NCBI GenBank assembly: GCA_030762935.1
Contig: CM060899.1
Coordinates: forward strand, 58,392,501-58,456,500
DNA: 64,000 nucleotides
Source: Hymenopus coronatus
Lineage: Eukaryota > Arthropoda > Insecta > Mantodea > Hymenopodidae
Direction of reading: 5' to 3'
Under the pieces are notes generated by a model, which made no database searches, had not been told where the DNA came from, and was given only the letters and a program-made list of their open reading frames with translations. How positions within the stretch are numbered: the first letter of the stretch is position 1; each line of letters begins with the position of its first letter. A program made the translations under genes and the position numbers. Below are positions 43,526-53,792 of the stretch, piece after piece.

Positions 43526-44392
43526 CTTTTACTTTCTCTACACGTACTAAGTACATGGTGTATAGAGAAGGTATTGCACTCCACCAAAAAATTCGATACC
43601 TGAGATTTCACCGGAAATATATGTTTTAGGGTCCCCTGTATCAAAAAAAAGGTATTTTCAGAAAAAGGTCCGTGTGTCAGTGTGTCCGTGTGCCTGTGAA
43701 CACGAGAACTCAAAAACGAAAAGTTGGTAAAATACCAAACTTGGTATTTAAGTTTAGTATCTTCCAGAGATGCGACACGAAGACTTTGAGAGAAATCCCC
43801 CCACACCAAACTACCCTTTACATGAAACTTTTTTTGTAAATTTTGAATTTCTAAAACATAGCTCTAACGACTTTGATTAAAATATCGTATATTAAATATA
43901 TTTATATGACAAATAAAATGTATATCTTTAATTTGCTTTGCTTAGCCTCTGAAGACTACTTTATTCTGGGTGAATTTTGCATAACTGCTAAACCGTAAGA
44001 AATGGACAAGAACTTACCTCACAAAAATGTAGAGCACATTAAAACACACAATTTATGTTGTATACATTTTTTTCGTGGAGTTGAACGTTTTTTAGATATT
44101 CCTTGTTTTTGGTTTTAGCTTTGAAAAACTTAACTTTTCTCATACAGGAATTTGTCAACTCCAGTCCATACAAACAAAGGTACTTCAGTCACACAGTAAC
44201 CAGCTTTTGACTATCACTTCAACCTACGGTACTCCCTTATTGCTCTTCTACTTACAAGGAATCAACTAATAAGACTATTTCTGCTAATTTTTGTCGATTA
44301 GCATGAAATAAGTGGAAGAATAAGCTTTTTAACAATAGTTTGTTGCAGAGATGTAGAGAAAGTCATGTGAATGGAACACGTCAGATTTTTTC
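43526..44392 (+). repeat. P870 copy inserted in mariner; reference copy
   Basis: About 867 bp from ACTTTCTCTACACGTACTAA to GGAACACGTCAGA. It splits the mariner frame between ATGTTCGTCCGC-TTTT and TTTTTT-CATAAAACTGG. These flanks encode parts of one conserved transposase segment, so the insertion point is known to within a T run. The copy has palindrome, (TG) region, inner TACCAAACTTGGTA palindrome and GATTAGC loop all in order, with no coding capacity. Confidence 0.95.
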
Positions 44393-44881
44393 ATAAAACT
44401 GGTCACGCGGCAACAATGTCTATAGAGGAACGCAAAACGGTCTATTCTGAATGGTACATAGCCAATTGCTTGTTGGAAGCCTTCGGTGAAATAAGGAAAA
44501 CAAACAAATGCCGTTTGTTCGTTCTTCATTAAGACACGCTCATACACTCGTCTAACAACCGACTATTTGAACACTCAAAAAATTGTAAACTCCGGACAAT
44601 CCTGATTTGACACCCATGACTTCTTTTTGTTGCCGAACATCAAAAATAAAATGAGTGGAGGACAACGAATATCGTTAGCAGGAGCCGCTGATGCGTTCAA
44701 AAACCATGTTTTGGAGGTGTCTCAAGCAGATCGGAAAAAACGCTATGACAATTGGTTCAAAAGTGTATTTATCATAAAGTATAATATTTCGAGAAACAAT
44801 AAAGCACTTTTAACGACAAAATAATGTTTTTTTTTTATTATTATTAGGCTGAAAATATTGTGCCCCTCGTATCAGCAATGA

Positions 44882-46137
44882 TAGGACGGCTGATAAGTCC
44901 CGGGCCTCTCAATGAAAACAGCATTTTAAAATAATGTTTTTTTTTTATTTATTTCTCAATATAATCTCCGGAAAGGCTAACCCATTTGTTATATCGGTGT
45001 TCTAATTTATTTAATCCATCTCTGTAGTACGATTTATCAAGGTCCTCAAAATATCTGTTTACCGCATCAATGACCTCGTTGCTGTGAAATCTTTGTCTTC
45101 CAAGAATGTTTTTGAGGTTTGGGAACAGGTGGTAGTCACTGGGTGCTAGATCTGGCGAATACGGTGGATATTCAAGCAATTCGAACTTTAATTCGCACAT
45201 TTTTCCCATTGCAATAACTGAGCGATGGATCGAAGCATTGTCGTGATGAAACAAGATTTTTTTTTTTTTCCAAATGAGGCCTTTTTCTTTTAATCTCATC
45301 ACATAAACGTTGCAGTAAGCTTGTATAGTAGTCACCAGTGATACTTGTACCCTTTTCCAAGTAATCAATAAAAATAATTCCCTGTGCATCCCAAAAAACA
45401 CTCGTCATAGCCTTGTTAGCTGACAAAATTGATTTTGCCTTTTTTGGAGCTGGTCCACCTGGCGCAAGTCCCTGTTTTGACTGTGACTTACTTTCTGGAG
45501 AGTAGTGATGTATCTAAGTTTCATCCATAGTAATAAGCCGTCTCAAAAATTTACTGGGATTATTCGATAGAGCTCCACATTCTTAACAGAAACAGTTTTT
45601 CTTTGCAGCTTTGATCAGGTGTCAACAAACGCAGCACTCATCTTGCACAGACCTTGTGGAAGCCCAAAACATTACTTAAAATATTACCTGCTAGTTCTTT
45701 TGATATGTTTACAACTTCTGTTATCTCAAACAGCTTTAGTCTACGGTCTTCCAGTACTAAACGATGAATTGTTTCAATGATCTCTGGAGTTGTCACTTCT
45801 ACAGGGTGTCCAGAGCGAGGCTCATCACTAGTGCTCGTACGTCCCATTTTCAACTCTGCAACTCAACTTTTAATCATTGAATATACTGTCCATTTCCTCA
45901 TTGATTTCTTTAGACGTTAAACCCTAAAATGGAAGTATTTAATCACTGCTCGTTTTTCCAAATCCTCCATTTTGGTGAAAGCTCTAAAGTTGTCTTGTTT
46001 AAAATGTTATTCGAAAACTAAAAAAGCTATTGACCTGGATACAAGTTAGTCTAGAGTTAAACTATATGATGCTACCGTCTAACTTGCCTAGTGGCGCCAT
46101 ATCTGTGTGAGGCCCGGGACTTATCAGCCGACACTCG
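44882..46137 (-). mobile_element. Mariner, near full length, degenerate
   Basis: Inverted ends share GGCTGATAAGTCCCGGGCCT exactly (44888-44907 and inverse at 46110-46129). TA lies at 46138-46139. The minus strand keeps the helix-turn-helix region (45638-45853, LEDRRLKLFEITEVVNISKE), TMDET-stop-IHHYSPESK where Trp is TAG, MTSVFWDAQGIIFIDYLEKG, FHHDNASIHRS and DLAPSDYHLFPNLKN, ending SLSGDYIEK. HDN-Asp to APS-Asp is 34 residues. A frameshift lies in the T13 run at about 45256-45270. Confidence 0.9.
44949..45401 (-). pseudogene. Mariner transposase catalytic domain
   Basis: The 150-codon frame holds the second and third catalytic Asp with D34D spacing and the intact C-terminus. Its first about 40 codons are out of register with the true upstream frame (45172-45426), because of the homopolymer frameshift, so the start shown by the frame is not meaningful. 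Confidence 0.85.
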
Positions 46138-46139
46138 TA

Positions 46140-46528
46140 TAACGAATTCTATTTAATAAGTCTGCACAAAGAAATCTAATTATTTTGACAATGTTCACCA
46201 TTTAATTTTCCAATAATACAGCACGTGTAAACCCCACGCACCATGGAACTAATTAACAGTTTGAAGGTCCTCATGACCGTAGATTCAATTTGCTCGCAAG
46301 TTGTCTAAAAGTGGCAGCATCACGCACGGTATTAAGAGCAGGTATTTAGAAACGTAACACTTGAACTAAAAATATCTACACAAAAGAGGAGTGGGGAACT
46401 GGCCCCTGTGGTATAATGTTACAGAACCATCAGCACGTGAAATTACTGACGGCTCGCTCCACCAGTAATGTCAAACAACGTTATTCTTGGGCACGCACAG
46501 TCCACAAAACTGGCCAAGTATAGGCAAT
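46140..46528. other. Single-copy region, no call
   Basis: Continues from the mariner's right TA. No repeat, RNA gene or coding pattern recognised. Confidence 0.4.
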
Positions 46529-46640
46529 TTCTTAACTCACACGAAAAGCTTTAGGAAACCCACTCACGTTTCTCAAATGTTTCATCTCCATGATGTTTTA
46601 ATCCCTCTGCTGAAAATAATGGTCGTGTCCTCTTCTTTTA
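46529..46640 (+). repeat. Direct repeat X1 on the left of a P870 copy
   Basis: GGAAACCCACTCACGTTTCTCAAATG and GATGTTTTAATCC match 47463-47585, with about 80% identity by eye. X1 ends in the T run where P870 starts. Confidence 0.75.
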
Positions 46641-47461
46641 CTTTCTCGTATTGTATTGTATTCTACCAAAAACTTTCACCGGAAATATACCTTTTGAGGT
46701 CCCCTGAGTCCGAAAAAAATTAGAAAAGGGTCCGTGTGTCCCTCTGTGTGTGTGCATAGCTCAACAACGAAAAGACCGTTAAATGCCAAACTTGGTATTT
46801 AGGTTTGGTATCTTCCAAGGACGCGACACGAAGATTTTCAAGAAAATCCCCCCACCATAAACTACCCTTTACATAGAAAAATGTTTGAACATTTTGATTT
46901 TCTAAAAAAATGGTTCTAACGATTTTGATTAAAATCCCATATATTAAAGATATTTACATCCCAAATAAAATGTATATCTTGAATTTTCTGGGAATAGTCT
47001 CTTAAGATCACTTTATTCTGGACGAATTGTACTGAATTTTGCGTAACTGGTAAACCGTATGAGATAGGCAAAAACTTACTACATAAAAATGTACATTACA
47101 AAAACAAACAATACGGCATATTAGTTTTTTTTCGTGGAAATTTACCATTTCTGAGATATATCTTGTTTTTGTTTCCGATTTAAAATACTTAAACTTTTCT
47201 CACACGGAAATTTGTAAACTCCTGGCCGTGCATAGAAACGGATTTCAACCACATGGCAACTAGGTTTTAAAAGATTTTACTATCGTTACAACTTAGTGTA
47301 TTCACGTTTTTGCCTTCTACATACAAGGAAGAAAGTAACTAAGACAATTTCTGCTAATGTTGATCTCAATTATCACAAAATAGATAGAAGAATAAGCTGT
47401 TTAACAAAAATTTGTTACAGCAATGTAGCGAAAGTCATGTGAATGGGATACATCAGATTTT
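46637..47461 (+). repeat. P870 copy, palindrome deleted
   Basis: It starts ACTTTCTCGTATTGTATTGT, in which the second half of the palindrome is gone, and ends GTGAATGGGATACATCAGA plus T run. The body is well kept. Confidence 0.85.
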
Positions 47462-47462
47462 T

Positions 47463-47585
47463 TAGCTCACATGAAGCATGTGAAAAGATTTAGGAAACTC
47501 GCTCACGTTTCTCAAATGTTTTATGTCTGATGTTTTAATCCTCCTAATGCTAATGATAGATGTCTCTTCCTGTTTTACACGTTTT
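47463..47585 (+). repeat. Direct repeat X2 on the right of a P870 copy
   Basis: GGAAACTCGCTCACGTTTCTCAAATG and GATGTTTTAATCC correspond to X1. X2 begins directly at the end of P870. Confidence 0.75.
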
Positions 47586-48039
47586 TCAGAATGTTTATTG
47601 TACGGATGTGTAACCTGAAAAACGACACAAGAAATAAACAAAAATTGCAAACTTTTATTAATTGATGTCTAAGACATATATTGAGAATTTGGTGGCCAAA
47701 ATCTTTAGCCACACTATATTATTTATCCTGGAAGGAGTTAAGGCCATAAGGCCTTCTCTTCCACTCTAGCAGATAATACATTAAATTCAATACCTCTGTG
47801 ATGCAATGAACAAAGAACAAAAATACAATTCTATACGACTTAATAAAAACATATATAAAATGTACAATAAATATACTGAAATGAAAAGAAAAAGAAAACG
47901 TAAACAAAATTATTTCAAGTAAAATATTCTGTAGGTTGAAACGCGTATTTGTCATATTTACAATTGAAATGCATATTCCTTGCCATCCCATAAAATATTA
48001 ATAACAGTAAATTAAAGTGATGTATTTATCATATTAATA
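47586..48039. other. AT-rich single-copy region
   Basis: A 90-codon minus frame (47719-47991) is rich in Phe/Ile/Val and could be chance or LINE 3' UTR. No motif. Confidence 0.4.
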
Positions 48040-48360
48040 CAGCAGCAGATTAGGTTTGATTATAAATATATGTCCTAATTTTCTGCTTGAACAGTATAAC
48101 GTTCCGGCAGTCCCTTACGTCTTCAGGGAGAAAATTCCAAAGACGCGCTAAATCTATTGTAAATGATGATGAACAGAAGGCTGCATGATGAGCAGGTATA
48201 GCAAGAAGGAAAGAGTGTCGAGAGCGAGTTTCTCGATTATGACAGTCAGAAAGATATTTGAAGCGAACTTTAGATAGTTTGGAATGCGAGAATGAAAGAG
48301 TTGATAGAGAAATGATAAAGAATGAAATGTTCTTCTATTCCTAAGCTGGGGCCCATTTAA
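48040..48360 (-). pseudogene. LINE C-terminal fragment (CR1/L2-like)
   Basis: On the minus strand one frame reads CHNRETRSRHSFLLAIPAHH, LARLWNFLPEDVRDCRNVIL and FKQKIRTYIYNQT-stop, the typical end of CR1/L2/jockey-group LINE proteins (RLWN.LP..vr...s...FK..lk.yl). The upstream part, RNRRTFHSLSFLYQLFHSRI, is in another register, so one frameshift lies near 48250. A 3' tail follows to about 48040. Confidence 0.75.
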
Positions 48361-48384
48361 GTGTTTTGAGCCACACGGATACTC

Positions 48385-48525
48385 GCAAACACACGGACCT
48401 TTTTCTAATTTTTTTATACAAGGTACCCTAAAATGCCTATTTCGTAAGCGATACACAGATAGACAAAACTTACTACTCAACATGTATCTCGTTAAAATAC
48501 AGAATTTAATTCTTATACATTTTTA
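48385..48525. repeat. P870 fragments in both orientations
   Basis: 48385-48430 (ACACACGGACCTTTTTCTAA) is minus orientation; 48440-48525 (GCGATACACAGATAGACAAA to TTATACATTTTT) is plus and stops at a T run exactly where the next copy starts. Confidence 0.65.
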
Positions 48526-49865
48526 CTTTTTTTACACGTACTATGTACATAGTGTATAGAGAAGATATTGTACTCCACCCAAAAATTCGATACCGAGATC
48601 TTACCGGAAATATATTGTTTAGGGTCCCCCGTATCAAAAAAAAAAGTTTTTTAGAAAAAGGCCCGCGCGTGTGTGTATATGTGTGTGAACACGATAACTC
48701 AAACATACACTCCTTAAAATGCCAAACTTGATATTTAAGTTTAATATCTTCCAGAGATGCGACATGAAATTTTCCAGAAAAATCCCCCACCCCCAACTAC
48801 CCTTTACATGGGACTTTTTTCGAAAATGTTGATTTTCTCAAAAATGGCTCTATCGATTTTGAATAAAATATCGCATATTACAGATATTTATCTGACAAAT
48901 AAAATGTATATCTTGAATTTTCTGGGAATAGCCTATGAAGACTACTTTATTCTGGATGAATTTTACGGAATTTTGCATAACTGCTAAACCGTAACAGTTG
49001 GACAAAAACTTGCCACACAAAAAACGTAGAGCACGTTAAAACACACAATTTATGTTATATCCATTTTCTTCGTGGAGTTGATTGTTTTTTAGTTATACCT
49101 TGATTTTGGTTTCACCTTAAAAAAAATTACACTTTTCTCATACTGAAATTTGTCAACTCCTATCCATACAAACAAAGGAACTTCTGTCACATAGCAACCG
49201 CTTTTGGCTATTACTTTAACCCTTTCCAGCCCAATGGTGCCATATAACATCATTATCTGTGTTTTTGTTCGAGATGGGTAAAGGTTAATATTTAATAATT
49301 ATCTACCTCATTGTTAACATTTCAGTATTTTCCTTAAATGAATTTATATTAACACGCCTTAGAATAAGCAAAAGCGAAAATAAAATCCCTTCAAAATAGT
49401 TTTTTTTTTATTTACAAATACATAACTTTATTCCACTACAATGATAGCGAGTTTCAGTCACCACTTAGATATGCCTACCTGGGCCCATTCCTTCCTTTAT
49501 CACAGTAGCATTGTAGCGAGCATTCCAACCTAGATTAACTGTGACATTGAAATCTAGATCAGTGATGTTCAGTGTTTTAGACCTTTAGACAAATCAGCTA
49601 CAAATGAGAGATCAGGTAATACCAACTTTTTAAGGTAAATCTGCATCTTATGGGATCAGCTTTTAAAACCCAATTTCATTGAAAATACATCGGGCTGGAA
49701 AGGATTAACCTATGGTACTCCCTTATTTCGCTTCTATTTACAAGGAAGCAAGTAATAAGACAATTCCTGCTATTTTTTTCTCGATTAGCATGAAATAAAA
49801 ATAAGCATAAACTTTTTAACAATAAGTAGAGAAAGTCATATGAATGGAACATATCAGATTATTTT
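48526..49865 (+). repeat. P870 copy carrying a TTAA MITE
   Basis: It starts ACTTTTTTTACACGTACTATG with an intact inner palindrome half, and ends CATATGAATGGAACATATCAGA plus T run. The MITE at 49220-49704 interrupts the box GACTATCACTTTAACCTATG. Without it about 850 bp. Confidence 0.9.
49220..49704. mobile_element. piggyBac-type MITE with exact TTAA duplication
   Basis: TTAA lies at 49216-49219 and 49705-49708, inside a known P870 box. The ends CCCTTTCCAGCCCAATG and, inverted, TCCTTTCCAGCCCGATG match at 15 of 17. The 485-bp interior has no open frame of note. It is unrelated in sequence to the MITE at 17237 beyond the CCYTTTC start. Confidence 0.9.
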
Positions 49866-50162
49866 TCCATTGTGAAAGGCCCCTTATCAAACGTGTGTAT
49901 TACGCCACAGAACCAACTAAACCGATTCGAACCGTGCGTCGCCAGTTGCAGTGTATGCCCTGCATTCAAAGAAAGTCAATAAGAAGGGTGTGAAACGTTC
50001 AGCGCGCTAGCAAGCAAGCGTAAACAAGACTTCTAATAGGCGTCAGGTTTCCAATCGAGCAGAAAACATTTGCTTACCAACCAGCGAACACATTATGATG
50101 GGTGCTGGAATTTTTGTACTACCTACGCATTAAAAGCTTATATAGAAAATGCTCTTCTGTGA
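49866..50162. other. Single-copy spacer between facing P870 copies
   Basis: GC-richer patch (CGAACCGTGCGTCGCCAGTT). No gene or repeat recognised. Confidence 0.4.
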
Positions 50163-51023
50163 AACATCTGATATGTTCAATTCACATGACTTTCTCTACA
50201 TTTCTGCAACAAATTATTGTTAAAAAGCTTATATTTTCATTTACTTCATGATAATCGAGAAAAAATTAGCAGAAATATTCGTATTACTTGCTTCCTTGTA
50301 AGTAGAAGCGAAATAAGGGAGTACCATAGGCTAAAGGGATAATCAAAAGCTGGTTGCTATGTGACTGAGTTCCTTTGTTTGTATGAACACAGTTGACATA
50401 TTCCTGTATGAGAAAAGTGAAATTTTTAAAGCTGAAACCAAAAACAAGGAACATCTTAAAAACGATCAACCCCACGAAAAAAAGTGTATATAACATAAAT
50501 TGTGTTTTAAAGTGCTCTATATTTTTTGTCTAGTAAGGTTTTGTCTCTTACGTTTTAGCAGTTATGCAAAATTTCGTAAAATTCATCCAGAATAAAGTAT
50601 GCTTCAGAGGCTATTCCCAAAAAATCAAGATATAGATATTATATGTCAGGTAAATATCTTTAATATACGATATTTTAATCAAACTCGTTAGAGCCATTTT
50701 TGAGAAAATCAAAATTTTCGAAAAAAGTTTCATGTGAAAGGTAGTTGCAGTAGGGGGATTTTCTTGAAAATCTTCGCGTTGCATCCTTGCAAGAATCGAA
50801 ACTTAAATACCAATTTTGGTATTTAGCGGTCTTTTCGTTTTTGAGCTGTGCTATCCACCCACCCACCCACACACACCCACCCACCCACCCCCACACACAC
50901 ACCTTTTTTTCAGAAATGCTTTTTTTGGATTCAGGGGGACCCAAAAAATGTATTTCCGGTGAAATTTTGGTATCAATATATTTTCTATACATTGTGTACA
51001 TAGTTCGTGTAGAGAAAGTAAAA
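50163..51023 (-). repeat. P870 copy, full length, with (CCCA)n
   Basis: It starts ACATCTGATATGTTCAATTC and ends TAGTTCGTGTAGAGAAAGT plus A run. The microsatellite site holds (CCCA)n at 50855-50900 instead of (CA)n. Confidence 0.9.
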
Positions 51024-51133
51024 AAAAACAAAACAAAAAAAAAACATTAGCACCTTTTGTTTCATGGATGTTAGTAGTACTGGTTTTGAGGTGATTCATC
51101 GTATCTGGTCACAAGAAAAAAAAAACACAAAAA

Positions 51134-51870
51134 GCATCTTCCAAGGAAGCGACAAGATGATGATCAAGAAAATACCTCACCCCGAACTACTCTTTTCATG
51201 GAAATATTTTCTAAAATTTTGATTTTCTCAAAAAACTGTCTCTATTTTGATTAAAATACTACATATTAAAGATTTTTTTCGTAGTCGGCTTGACCTCCCC
51301 GTAGTTAGAAATGAGAACCCCTGGGACTTACAAAAATGCCTAGGGGTCAGAAGTCTGTCGGAGAACCAACGGTACGAAACGACAGAATGGAAAACCTGGA
51401 ACGAGTGGTCGGCCGTAGCGAGTCATGAGCGTGAGGAAGTGGATGATATGAAATGCAAGCGAAATGGATGATAGGAAAGGTGATGATGGAGCAATTGGTG
51501 AAATAAGTGGCGGAGGAAACTGGAGAACCCGGAGAATACCCGCCCAAACCCCGCTTTGTCCACCACAAAAGACACATACGGGCGCTTGGGTCTACCACTC
51601 GGCCACGTCACCGCCCATTAAAGAAAGTTACAGGACAAATAAAATGTATATCTATAATTTTCTGGGAATAGTCTCCGAGTTCCTCTTCATTGTGAATTAC
51701 TTTTACATAAGAAGTAAACCAAAACTTACTGCACAAAAACGACCAGTGCTTATACTTTTCTTAAATGGGAAGTCGTAATTCATATTTTTTCACCCTGGCC
51801 AAGCAAAGAGGACGAATTTTAGTACATCACATAGCTTATCGTTTTAGCTTGATGTATTTCCTTACTAGCT
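51134..51870 (+). repeat. P870 copy, both ends truncated, carrying a SINE
   Basis: It runs from AGCATCTTCCAAGGAAGCGA to ATATTAAAGA, is interrupted by a SINE, and resumes GACAAATAAAATGTATATCT to GATGTATTTCCTTACTAGCTG. The palindromic end and the final 100 bp are missing. Confidence 0.75.
51273..51616 (-). mobile_element. SINE-F long variant with 8-bp target duplication
   Basis: ATTAAAGA flanks it (51265-51272, 51617-51624). On the minus strand the head is partly worn (GACGTGGCCGAGTGGTAGAC), then GTGGACAAAGCGGGGTTTGG and the SINE-F body. The 3' half is different from ordinary SINE-F: it continues for about 150 bp with TCGTTTCGTACCGTTGG and CCCTAGGCATTTTTGTAAGT. The same 3' half occurs at 58546-58830. 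Confidence 0.8.
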
Positions 51871-52949
51871 GAAATATCCGGCCTTGCCCATGTTTTGACG
51901 ATTTATCCTTTCTTTATTTAGCCTATGTTGTTTGTCAGATAGCCGTGCAATCTTTCGGACATTTTTAAAAACTATTAAACAACACACCCATACAAATAGT
52001 AAATTAAAAGTCAGGAAATTACAAATACATAAAAGTAATTGAGAAAACAATGTGCAAAAGCATGACCGGACAATCACAAATATCGGTTTGAAATGATAGT
52101 TTCTTGTGAATGCGGCTATTACTTACGCGTTGTCACTTTTGGAGGGACTCGTCGCTATTTACAGAGAAAATCTCAGTTTAAGAAGCAATACCAACTTCAA
52201 TAACGTCAATATATTCTTGTTTATTCTTAGTAACCAGCATACATAAAACTACTAAGAAAAAAATCAAAAGAAAATCAACAAATTGAACTTACGTCTGGTT
52301 TGATACTATTGCTGTTATCCACGGCCATTTTAACGTTTTTATATATCATAAATTTTGTTTTTCTGCTTATAAAACATGTTAGGTAGCCTGTATTAGTAAT
52401 GTTTGAGCGATAGAGAACTTTTGTAACCAATGCGATTATACTGAACACTTTAGTGTTATTTTATGCCAATAAACAGTCATAGGAAGATAAGGTGATAATG
52501 ATAAAGAATAAGTATTGTTCTGGTTTGAAGTTTCTGTTGTTATTATAGTTCAAATGTTGTTAATCTTTCAACCATACGATTATATCACCTTTGCCTTTGT
52601 TTAAGCATAATAACTGTAATTATGTGACTGTTTTATTATTCCATGATCAATTTCAGATATTACATTACGAATAATATGTAAACTCGCTATTACATTATTA
52701 CTTTGTGAAAGCCTAGAGAGGTAATTAATTAGTTTTCTTATATTGACAATGTTCCACCTATTACGACAATCACTGAGAAAGATATTGACGGTCTTGCAAG
52801 ATTTTGTAGGCATTACATGAAATGAAATAATTAATCTTGTGGAATGGGACGTTATTTCGAAATCTAAGACAAGACTAATTTTTGCCTTGTGTCAAAGACT
52901 ATCTGTAACATGTTTTTTTTTTTTTTCGAAATCGGTAAAACAGTGTAGA
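51871..52949. other. AT-rich single-copy region
   Basis: No recurring sequence, RNA gene or coding pattern. Two 70-codon minus frames (51865-52077, 52601-52813) have no motif. Confidence 0.4.
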
Positions 52950-53140
52950 CGCCTGTAAAAACATGCATGCATACACATATAGACATACATGCATAATACA
53001 TACACATATATCTTCATATAGACATACATACAAATATACATAGGTACATACATATAAACATACATATACATACATGATACACACATACATACACATGGAT
53101 ATACACTAAATACATACATACACACATGCTTACAGACATG

Positions 53141-53173
<33 letters not shown>

Positions 53174-53215
53174 GTGTGTATCATACATTCACACATACAG
53201 ACATTCCCCTTTGTA
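52950..53215. repeat. (CATA)n / (CA)n low-complexity tract
   Basis: Imperfect ACATACATA units with a purer (CA)n at 53140-53163. The Cys/Val/Tyr-rich frames across it on the minus strand are artefacts. Confidence 0.9.
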
Positions 53216-53239
53216 TGTACATAAATATGCAATAAAACC

Positions 53240-53290
53240 ATTCTGTTTATATTTATCATGATAAGCATGAAATAGATACAATAATATGCG
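53240..53290 (+). repeat. Short P870 3' fragment
   Basis: TTTATATTTATCATGATAAGCATGAAATAGATACAATA resembles the terminal stem-loop region only. Confidence 0.4.
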
Positions 53291-53382
53291 ACCGTATTTT
53301 AGTACGACGCATATATTAACAACTCCGTAAAAGTGGAATTAGCACGTAAAGAAAACTGCTTCATCAAAGTCGCGATCGGTTA

Positions 53383-53682
53383 TGTCGGGAGTCGCTCGAA
53401 GGGTTAGTGCCACAAACGAACAACCTTTCACCAATAAAGTGAATTAAGTAACTTTCTCAGTTATTCGAGTCTACCAAAAGTGTTAATACCCTTGTCATTC
53501 TTCCCCACCCTGAGTAAGAGACAACTCATGGTCTACTAGAACAAGCTTAGCCGGTGCAACCAAGGGAATCTGCAAGGTATGTACACTTAACGTAGAGAAA
53601 TTCACTAGTATTAACCCGCGACCAACTCCAGGTAGACTCACCTGACTCCACAATAATACCACATCTTGGCACCCGAACATTG
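53383..53682 (+). mobile_element. Possible gypsy-type LTR with primer-binding site
   Basis: TGTCGGGAGTCGCTCGAAGG (53383) to ACCACA (53663) starts with TGT and ends with ACA, and holds a CCAATAAAG polyadenylation-like signal. Two bases later comes TTGGCACCCGAACATTG (53666-53682), which resembles a primer-binding site complementary to a tRNA 3' end (TGG...). No gag or pol follows. P870 sequence resumes at about 53762, so it would be a truncated relic. Confidence 0.4.
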
Positions 53683-53761
53683 ACGCTACCAAAATAAACT
53701 GCGACATATTGGCACGACGTAAATACGACATATAAGCTAACAAAATCACATTGTAGCACGA

Positions 53762-53792
53762 GTAGAATATATGAATGTGGAACATCAGATTA
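53762..53792 (+). repeat. P870 terminal fragment
   Basis: ATATGAATGTGGAACATCAGATT matches only the last 30 bp. Confidence 0.45.

Larger units (their letters stand above)
42506..44869 (+). mobile_element. Mariner split by a SINE-B and a P870 copy
   Basis: The left end AGAGGCCCACATATTTTGAG and the inverted right end CGAGGGGCACAATATTTTCA match, with TA on each side (42504-42505, 44870-44871). Removing SINE-B (with its duplicate) and P870 leaves about 1.2 kb, a normal mariner. Coding pieces before the P870 insert: MELTHENVRAMIYCDFRRGF, LHGHLAVKKFWSRWIPHN, VTGDESCMCAYESE, FQDEPNPTKAVLSRGTSKEM. After it: SEWYIANCLLEAFGEIRKTN, a decayed HDN site, then HDFFLLPNIKNKMSGGQRIS. Many stops. Confidence 0.9.

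Noticed and set aside
43526..44392. Canonical Helitron
   Set aside because: The end near the hairpin is AAAGT plus A run and not CTRRT, and sites are T runs and not A^T. Only the Helentron/HINE type fits.
47719..47991. 90-codon Phe/Ile-rich frame as a membrane protein
   Set aside because: AT-rich DNA gives such frames freely, it lies next to a LINE 3' end, and no motif or start context supports it.
52892..53188. Cys/Tyr/Met-rich frames that resemble small secreted proteins
   Set aside because: They are translations of an imperfect (CATA)n tract.
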